Notes: a model not told the origin generated them from the sequence alone. Shown: positions 9,165-18,037, counted from the first letter of the stretch. The stretch: DNA of 64,000 nt from Zhongshania aquatica (GCF_027257955.1 NZ_JANZNQ010000010.1:1-64000), one strand, 5' to 3'. Program-made: numbers and translations.

Positions 9165-10034
9165 CTACCGCTGTTTAAGCATACTCTTAAAGCAGCTCTC
9201 CAAATTGGCGAACACACGACGATCGTCGCTTAAATTGGCGAGAACCGCAGCCGTGCCGCAGACAAAAAGCCGCGTATTTTCTAACAGCGCACCGTCGATC
9301 AAACCATTCTCTTTATTCTTCCAAATACCGTCCTCATAGAAAACGACATGGGATTCACTAAACTTATTCGCGAGCTCAACCGCTGCCGCAACGCTATACC
9401 GCTGACTAAATAGATAGGTCGAAAAATCGGCGTCAGTCAATTCCAAGGCGGTTAATGCCAAACGCCACAGAGGCGCATACTGACCTGCAATTAACGTCAC
9501 CGAAAATGGGTCTTTTTTTGAAGCAGCCTTGGTATTCGTTCGGCCTAGGGCATATCGAATGATCTCATTCTCTACAAAGCCAGATGCTGCTCCATGGTCA
9601 TCTCGCAAGACCAGTGCAGATAAAAGCGGCTCGATCAAACGATCTCGACAAATAGGTACCGGATAATTTGCAAATGTTTCTTGAATTATATGGGCAAGCT
9701 TAGAAACTGAGAACGCATCTATAGCTAAAAGCACGTCGGTTAATAAGCCCTGCCAACTCTCCGTCTCATCAAACTGTGACGATGATGAAGCCCCGTCATT
9801 GAGCAAACGCCTAACCTTACCGAGGGGAACTCCTCTGGCGACGAATCCTAGAATATTACCAACCGTGACAACATCATCGTCGGAATATAGTCGGTGCCCT
9901 TTTGGTGTTCTCTGCGGTTTTAATAAGCCATACCGACGTTCCCACGCCCTAAGCGTGACCGTGTGAACCTGAGTGCGCGCGCTCAATTCACGAATAGGAA
10001 ACCGTATATTTGCCTTTGACTCATCATTTTTCAT
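9165..10034 (-). CDS. MerR-family regulator, LitR/CarH-like
   Basis: 289 residues. An N-terminal MerR winged helix-turn-helix occupies about 12-82 (FPIRELSARTQVHTVTLRAW, ERRYGLLKPQRT, GHRLYSDDDV), which is the LitR/CarH form of the domain. The remainder has the helical-bundle-plus-Rossmann layout expected of the light-sensing cobalamin region, but no recognisable DxHxxG cobalamin histidine motif is visible. Subclasses of LitR lacking that motif are known to work with another photosensor. The neighbours (TIGR01777 epimerase, COG3380 flavoprotein) are typical of the regulon. It most likely represses its own operon and the divergent gene in the dark through the two sites at 10082-10137. The inducing signal is inferred, not shown. 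Confidence 0.72.
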   Translation of the reverse strand: MKNDESKANIRFPIRELSARTQVHTVTLRAWERRYGLLKPQRTPKGHRLYSDDDVVTVGNILGFVARGVPLGKVRRLLNDGASSSSQFDETESWQGLLTDVLLAIDAFSVSKLAHIIQETFANYPVPICRDRLIEPLLSALVLRDDHGAASGFVENEIIRYALGRTNTKAASKKDPFSVTLIAGQYAPLWRLALTALELTDADFSTYLFSQRYSVAAAVELANKFSESHVVFYEDGIWKNKENGLIDGALLENTRLFVCGTAAVLANLSDDRRVFANLESCFKSMLKQR

Positions 10035-10081
10035 TACCGTATTTTCACCACACCCTACTGTCTATTTCGCTCGACAATACT

Positions 10082-10104
10082 TATACAAAAAGTAGATCTG
10101 TACA
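10082..10104. promoter_or_regulatory. Candidate LitR-like operator 1
   Basis: Reads TATACA, 11 bases, TGTACA. The same format recurs 33 bases away. It resembles the T(G/A)TACA-spacer-TGTACA sites described for LitR-type MerR regulators, although the spacing I remember from pseudomonads is one base longer. It lies in the divergent promoter region of the MerR gene. Confidence 0.65.
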
Positions 10105-10114
10105 AGAAAATTCA

Positions 10115-10137
10115 TATACATTATGATTTTTTGTACA
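10115..10137. promoter_or_regulatory. Candidate LitR-like operator 2
   Basis: A second TATACA-N11-TGTACA, exactly 33 bases (about three helical turns) from the first, so both would be on the same face of DNA. It ends 20 bases before the flavoprotein start at 10158, where bound protein would block transcription of that gene. Confidence 0.65.
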
Positions 10138-10157
10138 AGTATTTAAATGAGCAAAGC

Positions 10158-11168
10158 ATGATACCTACCACGAGAGATATTGCCATCATTGGCGCAGGTA
10201 CAGCAGGCTGCTTCACTGCCCGCACACTCACCGACGCCGGTTTTAATTGCTGCCTGATCGAAAAAAGTCGAGGCCTCGGTGGGCGCTGTAGCCGCAGAAG
10301 AGTTGATGATGATTACGGTATCGATTTGGGCGCACCAGAATTATCGGTAGGTCATATCACCAATCCAGCCCTTCGCGAGCAAGTTAGTAAGTGGTTGAAC
10401 GACGGACTGCTATCCAAGTGGATTCGGCGAACAGCTACATTTGCTAATCCCGCAAAGACTGAGCCAGTCGAGTCATTCTGCGCCGTTCCATCAATGAACG
10501 CATGGCACAAAGACGTCGCCAAAGATATTGCTTGCTTCACAGGACAACGAGCGCACACATTAAAGAGGCTGGGCCACCATTGGCACATATTCGACGAAAA
10601 CAGACAACTAATCTGCAAAGCCAGCAAACTTGTTGTCGCGACGCCAGCAGAACAAGCATTCACCTTACTAGCTGGGATTAATGACCTAGGCTTTAATCCG
10701 TCTAGATTCGGCAACAACTTGCCCCAGTATGTCTGTGCCTTAGCATTTCCAGAATCGCTCCAGCTAGGGGCAGATATGTTCCGCGGCGAGCACGACGCAC
10801 TGGATACCGCAGTCCGGGAAGACAGCAAACCCAGTCGCATACGCCTTAGTGAACAACACGAAGTGTGGGTGCTCCAAAGCACCCACACATGGGCACAACA
10901 ACAGGCACACCGAGAACATCAACATGCAGGAATCGACTTAGCAATCGAATTTTGCGAGCATTTTAATATTAGCGCACCGCCAAGAATTCTAACGTCGCAC
11001 TACTGGCGATTAGCCAGACATAAAGTATCCAATGTAAAAGCATCATCTTTTTTATGGAACGACGTATTGCAAATAGGGTGCTGTGGAGATTGGCTAGACG
11101 GCGGTGACATTCAAGGTGCTATCACTAGCAGCCTAGGCTTGGCTAAAAAAATAATCATGCAAAACTGA
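10158..11168 (+). CDS. FAD/NAD-dependent flavoprotein, COG3380 renalase-like
   Basis: 336 residues. N-terminal dinucleotide-binding motif IAIIGAGTAGCFTARTL followed by EKSRGLGGRCSRRR, the signature of COG3380 amine-oxidase-like flavoproteins related to renalase, and a C-terminal FAD-contact segment (CGDWLDGGDIQGAITSS). The ATG at 10158 is chosen because a TTG at 10131 would lie inside operator 2. In related bacteria this gene sits beside photolyase and LitR genes. It faces the MerR regulator across the tandem operators, so it is probably light-regulated. The substrate is unknown. No photolyase gene is present in the window. Confidence 0.82.
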   Translation: MIPTTRDIAIIGAGTAGCFTARTLTDAGFNCCLIEKSRGLGGRCSRRRVDDDYGIDLGAPELSVGHITNPALREQVSKWLNDGLLSKWIRRTATFANPAKTEPVESFCAVPSMNAWHKDVAKDIACFTGQRAHTLKRLGHHWHIFDENRQLICKASKLVVATPAEQAFTLLAGINDLGFNPSRFGNNLPQYVCALAFPESLQLGADMFRGEHDALDTAVREDSKPSRIRLSEQHEVWVLQSTHTWAQQQAHREHQHAGIDLAIEFCEHFNISAPPRILTSHYWRLARHKVSNVKASSFLWNDVLQIGCCGDWLDGGDIQGAITSSLGLAKKIIMQN

Positions 11169-11283
11169 TCACTGAACTACTCATTCGAACCACCCCGCCT
11201 TAGTGAAGAAAAGGCAAACTGATCAACATTGAAAAGTACCTCACGCCACCACCGGGGTTTACGACACGTTTTTTGCAATACAA

Positions 11284-11823
11284 TTAGAAAAGCATAAACG
11301 ACAAGAACACTAACAACCCTGCACCACTGATGAACAGGGTTTTGCGTCTATACATCGGCGACATCCAGCCAAGATATAAGCCACTCAGCATAATCAGCAC
11401 CAAGCCCAGGGCAAATATTTTTTCTAACACCACATACAATTTTGGGCCGTGCCCCTTATGAAGCTCCATCAGGGTGGCTTGTAAGTTGGGGTCTACCTCT
11501 TCGACATCTACGCCTGATTCGGTTTGTCTCAATGTGTAATTAAGGCGGCTTGAAGGGCGTGTATAAAAATTATCACCGCGTACTTTAACCTCTTCAACTC
11601 GGGTGTCGATATTCAATGACGTCAATAACGAAGACACATCCGCAGACAAATTCGGGCTTTTGGCATCTAGGCGCGCACCATCAATATGACCGACCACCGT
11701 TCGCGAAGTCTCCCCCTCATAATCAAGCAAATACAAACCGCCAGACACTGCCATGATCATAACAAAAGGAGAAAAAAAGGCGGCTAGATAAAGATGGATA
11801 GAGACGAATAACTTGCGCGACAT
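11284..11823 (-). CDS. PepSY-associated membrane protein
   Basis: 179 residues with an N-terminal transmembrane helix (about 10-33, HLYLAAFFSPFVMIMAVSGG) that is typical of PepSY_TM proteins, a periplasmic PepSY-like segment about 40-125, a conserved MELHKGHGPKLY stretch, and two C-terminal helices about 131-151 and 159-177. It is far shorter than the roughly 400-residue PepSY ferric-reductase-like proteins and represents the short form. Such proteins often accompany metal or siderophore handling genes. It is downstream of the Met/His-rich outer-membrane protein on the same strand, 86 bases away. A ribosome binding site-like AAAGAGAG precedes the ATG. Confidence 0.75.
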   Translation of the reverse strand: MSRKLFVSIHLYLAAFFSPFVMIMAVSGGLYLLDYEGETSRTVVGHIDGARLDAKSPNLSADVSSLLTSLNIDTRVEEVKVRGDNFYTRPSSRLNYTLRQTESGVDVEEVDPNLQATLMELHKGHGPKLYVVLEKIFALGLVLIMLSGLYLGWMSPMYRRKTLFISGAGLLVFLSFMLF

Positions 11824-11909
11824 AAGAAACTCTCTTTGAAATAAACAGGAACTGAATTATCACCGCTTACGCTGCGAGATGCATTAGTTTCAACTATCTA
11901 AATTCAGAC

Positions 11910-12938
11910 TCAAAATGCGTACTGCCAGCCGAGATTCAAGCTTGATTTTGTTTCCATTTGCGGGCCATCCAGCTCTTGGTAAAACGGCACGCTATACTCA
12001 AGCGCAAGCCGCTGACCCTTGAGGCTGCCAGCAATAAACAGGTAATTTGCGCCGATGGCGATATCACTGCGCTCACCGCCTTGCGCCTTGGGATCTGCGG
12101 TCGGCACCATCATCGGATTCAATTCAGAGTTAAAACCATCGATATTATCCCAGCTGCTGTGTTGAATTCGCAGCGAGCTACTAAAAGATTGCGACCAGCT
12201 GCGAGCCACCCAAGCACTGAGTTCATATCTATCGCCGAGGGTGTATTCATTGTCGTTTTCAGAAATACGATGCGTTGCCAGGAATTGCGCGCCCCAATTG
12301 AATAGCGTGGAATAGCCTTGATAGGTAATACCGGGCAACAAATCGTAAGTACCAGAACCTAACTGCATTGAATAGGGCAGCTTAGCATTCGCCATTGCCG
12401 GGGTGTCATCGCGCTCGTCGATAGACCCTGTTGGCAAACTTACGCCGAGATTCAGATGCACACGGTGACGCTGGTCAGCAGAACGGTAAATATTTAGCAA
12501 CGCGCTAGCTTTTACATCACCGAGACCATCGGATTCGGTGCTAAAGTTAGCCCCCATTCGCGTCACGTGCGACATCTCTTTTTTGATTAGCGGAAGCATC
12601 AGCATGACGGTCACGTCATCATTTGGCGCATACATAGCCCCAAACATATGCATATCCATGGTCATCTTGCGCGGCGCTACCATATAGGCGCCAGGACTCA
12701 TCATCGTGCCAGTAATATCACTCGCCGAGCGCGATTGCGTACCATCTAGATTTCCGTCCATCTCCATCCGCATATAACGGTAGGACAACATCCACTCGCC
12801 TCTTTTGTGAGTGTGATCACCCATGACACCAATTGGCGCGTGGGATATTGCCCCCGATGCCGGTACAGAACTCACTGATTCATGGGCCAACAGGGGCGAC
12901 GATGCCAGTAGTGCAGCCAAAAAATACGTCTTACGCAT
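11910..12938 (-). CDS. Met/His-rich outer-membrane transporter-like protein
   Basis: 342 residues from the ATG at 12938, which has an AAAGGA site upstream and yields a clean signal peptide (KTYFLAALLASSPLLAHES). The first 100 mature residues are very rich in Met and His, with motifs such as GVMGDHTHKRGEW, RMEMDGN, TMMSPGAYM and KMTMDMHMFGAMY. The remainder alternates like a beta-barrel and ends in LGWQYAF. It resembles the family annotated generically as transporter beside copper or cytochrome oxidase assembly genes. Met/His clusters suggest copper binding, which is an inference. Divergent from the RegB-like kinase across a RegA-type site, so probably redox-regulated. No ABC or RND partner is present. 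Confidence 0.72.
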   Translation of the reverse strand: MRKTYFLAALLASSPLLAHESVSSVPASGAISHAPIGVMGDHTHKRGEWMLSYRYMRMEMDGNLDGTQSRSASDITGTMMSPGAYMVAPRKMTMDMHMFGAMYAPNDDVTVMLMLPLIKKEMSHVTRMGANFSTESDGLGDVKASALLNIYRSADQRHRVHLNLGVSLPTGSIDERDDTPAMANAKLPYSMQLGSGTYDLLPGITYQGYSTLFNWGAQFLATHRISENDNEYTLGDRYELSAWVARSWSQSFSSSLRIQHSSWDNIDGFNSELNPMMVPTADPKAQGGERSDIAIGANYLFIAGSLKGQRLALEYSVPFYQELDGPQMETKSSLNLGWQYAF

Positions 12939-13001
12939 GTGGGCGCCATCCTTTGAAATAAATTGGGCCGGAAGTATAACAAGCGATGACTCAAAACAGG
13001 A

Positions 13002-13018
13002 TGCGACAATGTGTCGCA
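13002..13018. promoter_or_regulatory. Candidate RegA/RoxR operator
   Basis: Perfect palindrome TGCGACA-ATG-TGTCGCA. It contains GCGAC-N5-GTCGC, the inverted-repeat form GCGNC-N-GNCGC described for RegA/PrrA/RoxR. It lies midway in the divergent promoter region, about 65-80 bases from each start codon, directly upstream of the regB-regA-like operon. This fits autoregulation and control of the outer-membrane gene. Confidence 0.75.
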
Positions 13019-13085
13019 CGGCAAACTCGTCGCAGCAGTCACTAGACGCGTATACTTGTCATTTTACTACCAATAAACGCCAACC

Positions 13086-14369
13086 ATGATCAACATGGCA
13101 CTACCGTCTTCTAGATTGAACCCCAACACCGCGAATTTACGCGGCCTATGTATTATTAGAAGCTTGGTCATTGCAGGCCAATTTGCCGCCGTCTTGTACG
13201 CCGAAGCTCAGCTTGGCTGGCTGCTCCCCTATGTGATGTTAAAACTCCTACTCGGCGCTATTACGGTATTTGCACTATTTAGTTGGTGGCGCAGCTTTCG
13301 CACCTGGCCGGTCACCGACATCGAATTATTTATCCACCTCTGCATCGATATACTTGGCTTTAGCGCCGTATTGTATTTTTCTGGCGGTGCCAACAACCCC
13401 TTTATTTCCTACTTACTGGTACCACTCAGTATCGCTGCTGCAACGCTACCCTGGACCTATGCGTGGACATCAAGTGCCCTCGCCTGCGCCGCCTATAGCT
13501 TATTATTATTTTTCTACATTCCGCTGGATGCCGTCGCTCCCATGCACCACCAACACGGTATGTCACCTAACACCCATATCGTTGGCATGTGGGCGAGCTT
13601 TCTAGTGAGCGCCTTACTCATTAGCTACTTCGTCTTTAAAATGGCCCACCGCTTGCGACAACGGGAAAACGAGTTGGCGCGCAGCCGAGAACACCGGCTT
13701 CAAGATGAACAAATGCTGGCCGTTGCGACCCTAGCGGCAGGAACCGCCCATGAATTTGGCACTCCGCTGTCAACTATGAAGGTCATTCTCGAAGACTTGG
13801 CAGAGCAAAGTCACGGGGATGATGCCGATGATATTCGCTTGCTAGAGCAGCAACTTGATCATTGCAAAGGCATATTGAGTAAATTAGTGAGTACCGCTCG
13901 CGATCTTAGCGAGGGTGAATTTATTTCTGTGAATGCGGGACAATTTTTAGCAGAACTAACGGAGCGCTGGCAGGTATTGCGTCCTGGCTGCGAACTTCGA
14001 ACCACCATTGATAGTGATACCAACAAAATACTGCTGCATCTTGACGGTACGGTTAGTCAGGCGATCTTAAACTTGCTTAACAATGCCGCCGATGTCAGCC
14101 CTAACGATATTGATCTGGCATTAAGTCAAGCCGACGGCGACCTAATCTTTGCTATTAGCGATCGTGGGCCGGGCCTGAATCCACAGCAGGTCGCTATGTT
14201 AAGTAAGGCCTTTGTCAGTACAAAAGGTAAAGGTCGCGGCTTGGGCTTATTCCTAAGTCATGCCACCGCGAATCGCTACGGTGGATCCTTACGTTGGCAG
14301 CAACGCAAGGACGGCGGCAGCCGTGTAGAATTGCGATTACCGCTGAATAAAGTGCGGGGGCAAGGATGA
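13086..14369 (+). CDS. regB: Redox-responsive sensor histidine kinase, RegB/PrrB/RoxS family
   Basis: 427 residues. Six hydrophobic segments fill about 20-185 and include GGANNPF at 100-106, the conserved heptad that binds quinone in RegB. The phosphoacceptor is H222 in AHEFGTPLST. A conserved C260 (QQLDHCKGIL) corresponds to the redox-active cysteine of RegB between the H-box and ATPase domain. The ATPase domain has NLLNNAAD, DRGPGLNP and GKGRGLGL. The family senses quinol pool and oxygen and controls respiration, cytochrome and other redox genes. Its stop overlaps the regulator start by 4 bases (ATGA). An alternative ATG lies three codons in. Homologues in Pseudomonas are called roxS. Confidence 0.92.
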   Translation: MINMALPSSRLNPNTANLRGLCIIRSLVIAGQFAAVLYAEAQLGWLLPYVMLKLLLGAITVFALFSWWRSFRTWPVTDIELFIHLCIDILGFSAVLYFSGGANNPFISYLLVPLSIAAATLPWTYAWTSSALACAAYSLLLFFYIPLDAVAPMHHQHGMSPNTHIVGMWASFLVSALLISYFVFKMAHRLRQRENELARSREHRLQDEQMLAVATLAAGTAHEFGTPLSTMKVILEDLAEQSHGDDADDIRLLEQQLDHCKGILSKLVSTARDLSEGEFISVNAGQFLAELTERWQVLRPGCELRTTIDSDTNKILLHLDGTVSQAILNLLNNAADVSPNDIDLALSQADGDLIFAISDRGPGLNPQQVAMLSKAFVSTKGKGRGLGLFLSHATANRYGGSLRWQQRKDGGSRVELRLPLNKVRGQG

Positions 14370-14908
14370 AGCAAAGCAAAGAAAAGTTCTTACTGGTTGA
14401 CGATGACGTCACGTTCAGCACAACACTGTGCCGGTCGCTCGAACGGAGAGGCTATAGCGTGACAATTGCCCACAGCGTGGATGATGCACTGCTGCGTTGC
14501 AATGAGTTTACTCCCGATAAAGCAGTGATCGACTTAAAGCTAGACACCCGCTCCGGGCTAAGCCTTATTCCAGTGCTGCGCGAGCGTTTTCCCAAGTTGC
14601 GGATGATCGTACTGACCGGCTACTCCAGCATAGCCACCACTGTCGATGCCATAAAATTGGGAGCGGACAATTACCTACAAAAACCCGCTGGCACGCGGGA
14701 AATTCTCACCGCATTCGAGGACAATGCGCCCAACCCCGAGCCCGCCAGTATCAGCCTCAGCCCTCCCTCACTGGATCGTATAGAGTGGGAACATATTCAA
14801 CGCGTACTGACTGAAAATGACGGCAACATTTCTGAAACGGCCCGGCAACTCGGCATGCATAGACGCACTCTGCAAAGGAAATTACAAAAGCGACCGGTGA
14901 AGACCTAA
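14366..14908 (+). CDS. regA: Response regulator with Fis-type HTH, RegA/PrrA/RoxR family
   Basis: 180 residues. Receiver domain about 6-120 with acidic pocket VDDD, phosphoacceptor D56 (AVIDLKLD), T near LTGYSS and K in LQKPA. The C-terminal Fis-type helix-turn-helix carries ISETARQLGMHRRTLQRKL, the near-invariant RegA DNA-recognition helix. Coupled to the RegB-like kinase by a 4-base overlap. The palindrome at 13002-13018 is the expected type of binding site. Activity when oxidised or reduced cannot be read from sequence. Confidence 0.92.
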   Translation: MKQSKEKFLLVDDDVTFSTTLCRSLERRGYSVTIAHSVDDALLRCNEFTPDKAVIDLKLDTRSGLSLIPVLRERFPKLRMIVLTGYSSIATTVDAIKLGADNYLQKPAGTREILTAFEDNAPNPEPASISLSPPSLDRIEWEHIQRVLTENDGNISETARQLGMHRRTLQRKLQKRPVKT

Positions 14909-14934
14909 ATCATCGAATAAATTTATTTGACGCG

Positions 14935-14965
14935 AAAAAAAACCGCCTTGGTGACAAGGCGGTTT
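14935..14965 (-). terminator. Intrinsic terminator between convergent genes
   Basis: Nine-base stem AACCGCCTT / AAGGCGGTT with loop GGTGAC. The A-run before it gives a U-run on the minus strand, so it mainly ends the phytase-like lipoprotein transcript. The short T-run on the other side could also serve the regulator. Confidence 0.85.
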
Positions 14966-14985
14966 ACTAATTCAAAATAATAAAT

Positions 14986-17934
14986 TTATTCACTTACGCC
15001 TGGGTCAATTTGAAGAACCTGAACATTACCCGTCGAGGCATTGGCAACGGCAATATAGCCATTGTCATCAATGAAAAACGCCGTGATACCATCAGCGCCA
15101 ATATCCCCAACATCAGCAGACGGATTAAGACTGAAATTGCGATTGTTCACATACTGAATAAATTGCACACCCAGCGGCGAGGTAATATCGTAAACAGCTA
15201 TACCTCCGGTGCGCTGCAAACTAATAAACGCGTATATGCGGCTTGAACTCGACAGCAAGGTAATACCCTTGGGCTTAGCACCGCTCTCGTCGCTACCTTG
15301 GTCGCGATCATTAAATCCACTATTCACTAAGGTTTTCGTAAAGTTAGCCAAATCAGAACCGGAGTCGTACATCAGCTCGCCCTGCTCACTCCATATAGAA
15401 AATGAACGCGCGCCAAAGGCAGAGATCTGGTCAATGTCACCGTCATTATCAGTATCACCAGACTTGGTACTGACAAACAGGCGACCCAGTTGACTACTGT
15501 CTTGCGCAGCAAGGGCGCTGGGGTTAGAAGAATCAACATCTGGGTTGCCAAACACCCCCAGATCTTGCGCTCGTACAGCCTCGGTAAAGACAGAATTTTC
15601 GCGAGCCTTACCTTCATTTGCCGTTACAAAATAATTTTTATTAGCAAATCGATACGATGCAATACCGTCTGGTTGATAGAGCCCATAGACACCATCCCAG
15701 TTGCGAATATTGATAGCATTGTCATCGTTAACATCTAGCTCATTGCCCGCAACACCAAAGTCCTTGCTGCCCAAGGCAACAATGCGATCAATACTAAGAC
15801 CATCTAGATCAATAACCGCTACCGCATTATTTTCTTGCAGGGTGACAAAGGCCTTATTGTTATCCAATGATACCGTTATGTGTTCTGGCTCTAAATCTTG
15901 CGCAACCGTCGGATTATTCGCGCCAAATATACGCACGCCAGTAGGTAGTTCCGTACCGCGACTAGAGCCAACATTAAAGTCTGCAAACCCAATAGTCGTA
16001 ACGGTAGCGCTATCAACACCATCGCCTATATCAATAACCGTCACAGAGCCAACCGGGTCAGACGCGTAGTCATCGCTAGGGACACCCTCATTCGCGACCA
16101 AGATCCGGCTCGATAGCAAATCAAACACCGCCATTTTAGGCGCTGCACCAACACTGAAGGTATCCACTAAACTGAGATCAGCCAGTGAATACAGCGCAAC
16201 AATGCCATCCGCCTGCGGATTAACATTATTAATGGCTACCGCGGCATATTCACCACCAACGGCAACCCACTTCGGCGCACCAATAGTAATACCTGCATCT
16301 GTCGCTGCAGCGGCTAGGTTTAACTGACTATTGCTTGTCGGCGGCGCGAGGGGAGTAGAAATATCCCAGACATCCACCGCATTTGTTTCGTTATTAACTA
16401 CAAACATTTGACCGTTGGTGCTGTCCGCCGCGACGGACGTAGCTGCGTTTGCGCCAAAACTCGTGCTAGCCAATTTATAAGACGCTGACGTGGTGGCATT
16501 GTTATAGGTCAACGACACCGCAACGGGTGCTGACGACTGCACAACAAAGGCGCCAATGGGTAGCACGGCGGCAATACTGGCGTCGCCATAAATGCCGTAC
16601 TGGTTATCGTTTAGCAGCACGGCAAAATTAGAATCTAATAGCGCCATACCTTCTATGTTTTCAGGCAGTGGATCAATGGTACTGGGCAGCGGCATGGTCA
16701 GTGAATCAAAACCAAGCTGTTTAACCACAAACTTGGTATCCGAAAAGATGTCCTGCTGCTCCGCGCTGGGCACAGTGCCAACGGCGCCTGCGCCGGTGTT
16801 AAGAATATTGGTCGCATCCGCAAGATTGATTCGGAAATATTTGCTGACATTTCTAGCTTGTTCAACTACCACCAAATAGTCTTCAGCCAGCGCAACGGCC
16901 TCATTAATGGTGACTACATTCTGTGGCAGGAAATCGCCGTTACTATCTAGGTCGCCCTTGTTTGTTGACTTAATAGCAAAGTTTGACGGAGGGTCCAGTC
17001 GATAAAGATATTCACCCACCATGGCACTGGGTGTACCGTCGCTGTTGAGTGCAACTTTACCAATCCGCACAACCCGCGACGTGTCAGCGGTATCAGCGTC
17101 TGGATTTGCAAGAGGACCTTGCATAATAAAATATAAAAACGCGTTGTCGGGCGTTAGGGCTAAAGCCTCTATACCACGACCAGTCTTACGCCGTGAAAAA
17201 ATAGCCGGTAAAATGGCGTCACTGACGGTGTAATTAGCCCCACCAACCTCATTGATTGTGCCGCTGGGAACTTGACGTTGCAAAATCCGACCGTCGGTAT
17301 CAACAAGAACAAGACTGGGACTATTCTCTTCCGCAAGCCAATACTTACCATTGTCGAGCACCACCAATGCCTCGGGATCAATCCCGTTTGCCGTTGGCTG
17401 CAACTCAACTCCATCCGGCCCAAATGCTTTATCACTAGCTCGGTTAGGAAGGCCATTGACCTCAACACCATTACTGCCGCCCGTTAAGGGGAGAACACTA
17501 ACTTGCTCTAGCTTTAATGCGGCGCCAATACCGCTAAGCTGCCATTTAACGATCTTGGGCGTGTAGCTTGGTATCGCGAAAATCGAACCACTACTTGCAC
17601 CACAGAAATTAGCCACACCAATAGCGGCCTGACTGTCTGCACAGTCAATCGTGGGGCCGCGATCACTAATGGTGTAAAACACGTCATTCGACCCAGAGAA
17701 CGGTCGAAATGCGCCACTGCCAAAAGACTCAGTGAGATTCAATGTCGAACCGCCAGCGAATGAGACCGTCGCCAAGCTCTCGTTAATCGTAAACTGACGA
17801 GAGTTAGGCTCGGTGCCAGTAGCTCTTGGGCCACTTCTGCCGTCGCCGCTACAGGCTGAAACCATCGCCACACCTAAAACAAGTGACAGCACTTTTAGGC
17901 TACGTGCGTAAATCTGCGGTTCAAAAAAAGTCAT
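14986..17934 (-). CDS. Large secreted lipoprotein: phytase-like esterase plus choice-of-anchor I domain
   Basis: 982 residues from the ATG at 17934; a GTG 45 bases earlier is less likely. Signal peptide ends in the lipobox VSAC, followed by SGDG, so it should be lipid-anchored. The N-terminal half (about 40-440) resembles the esterase-like phytase family (PF13449): SDRGPTIDC, GIDPEALV, KYWLAEENSPS, RRKTGRGIEALALTPD and NIEGMALLD. The C-terminal half (about 470-980) is a beta-propeller like the choice-of-anchor I family, with NNETNAVDVWDIS, NEGVPSDDY, DLEPEHI and NEGKARE repeats. It contains many Asp/Asn-rich DxDxD-type loops likely to bind calcium. Probably acts on phosphate esters or polyanions at the cell surface; substrate unproven. 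Single gene between two terminators. Confidence 0.82.
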   Translation of the reverse strand: MTFFEPQIYARSLKVLSLVLGVAMVSACSGDGRSGPRATGTEPNSRQFTINESLATVSFAGGSTLNLTESFGSGAFRPFSGSNDVFYTISDRGPTIDCADSQAAIGVANFCGASSGSIFAIPSYTPKIVKWQLSGIGAALKLEQVSVLPLTGGSNGVEVNGLPNRASDKAFGPDGVELQPTANGIDPEALVVLDNGKYWLAEENSPSLVLVDTDGRILQRQVPSGTINEVGGANYTVSDAILPAIFSRRKTGRGIEALALTPDNAFLYFIMQGPLANPDADTADTSRVVRIGKVALNSDGTPSAMVGEYLYRLDPPSNFAIKSTNKGDLDSNGDFLPQNVVTINEAVALAEDYLVVVEQARNVSKYFRINLADATNILNTGAGAVGTVPSAEQQDIFSDTKFVVKQLGFDSLTMPLPSTIDPLPENIEGMALLDSNFAVLLNDNQYGIYGDASIAAVLPIGAFVVQSSAPVAVSLTYNNATTSASYKLASTSFGANAATSVAADSTNGQMFVVNNETNAVDVWDISTPLAPPTSNSQLNLAAAATDAGITIGAPKWVAVGGEYAAVAINNVNPQADGIVALYSLADLSLVDTFSVGAAPKMAVFDLLSSRILVANEGVPSDDYASDPVGSVTVIDIGDGVDSATVTTIGFADFNVGSSRGTELPTGVRIFGANNPTVAQDLEPEHITVSLDNNKAFVTLQENNAVAVIDLDGLSIDRIVALGSKDFGVAGNELDVNDDNAINIRNWDGVYGLYQPDGIASYRFANKNYFVTANEGKARENSVFTEAVRAQDLGVFGNPDVDSSNPSALAAQDSSQLGRLFVSTKSGDTDNDGDIDQISAFGARSFSIWSEQGELMYDSGSDLANFTKTLVNSGFNDRDQGSDESGAKPKGITLLSSSSRIYAFISLQRTGGIAVYDITSPLGVQFIQYVNNRNFSLNPSADVGDIGADGITAFFIDDNGYIAVANASTGNVQVLQIDPGVSE

Positions 17935-18037
17935 CAATAGCGTCCCATTTTGCAAATACAGCCAGCGCAAAAGGTGCACCGGAGCTTAAGCATAGTGGCC
18001 AGATAGTCCGGCCGTTATTGTTTCTTTATCGGCTAAA

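Noticed and set aside
8247-11168. Search for a photolyase within the LitR-like cluster
   Set aside because: No gene with photolyase motifs lies in this region or elsewhere in the window; it may be elsewhere in the genome.
15010-17566. Several plus-strand open frames opposite the phytase-like gene
   Set aside because: They are antisense shadows with no ribosome binding sites; the minus-strand gene has a complete lipobox and domains.
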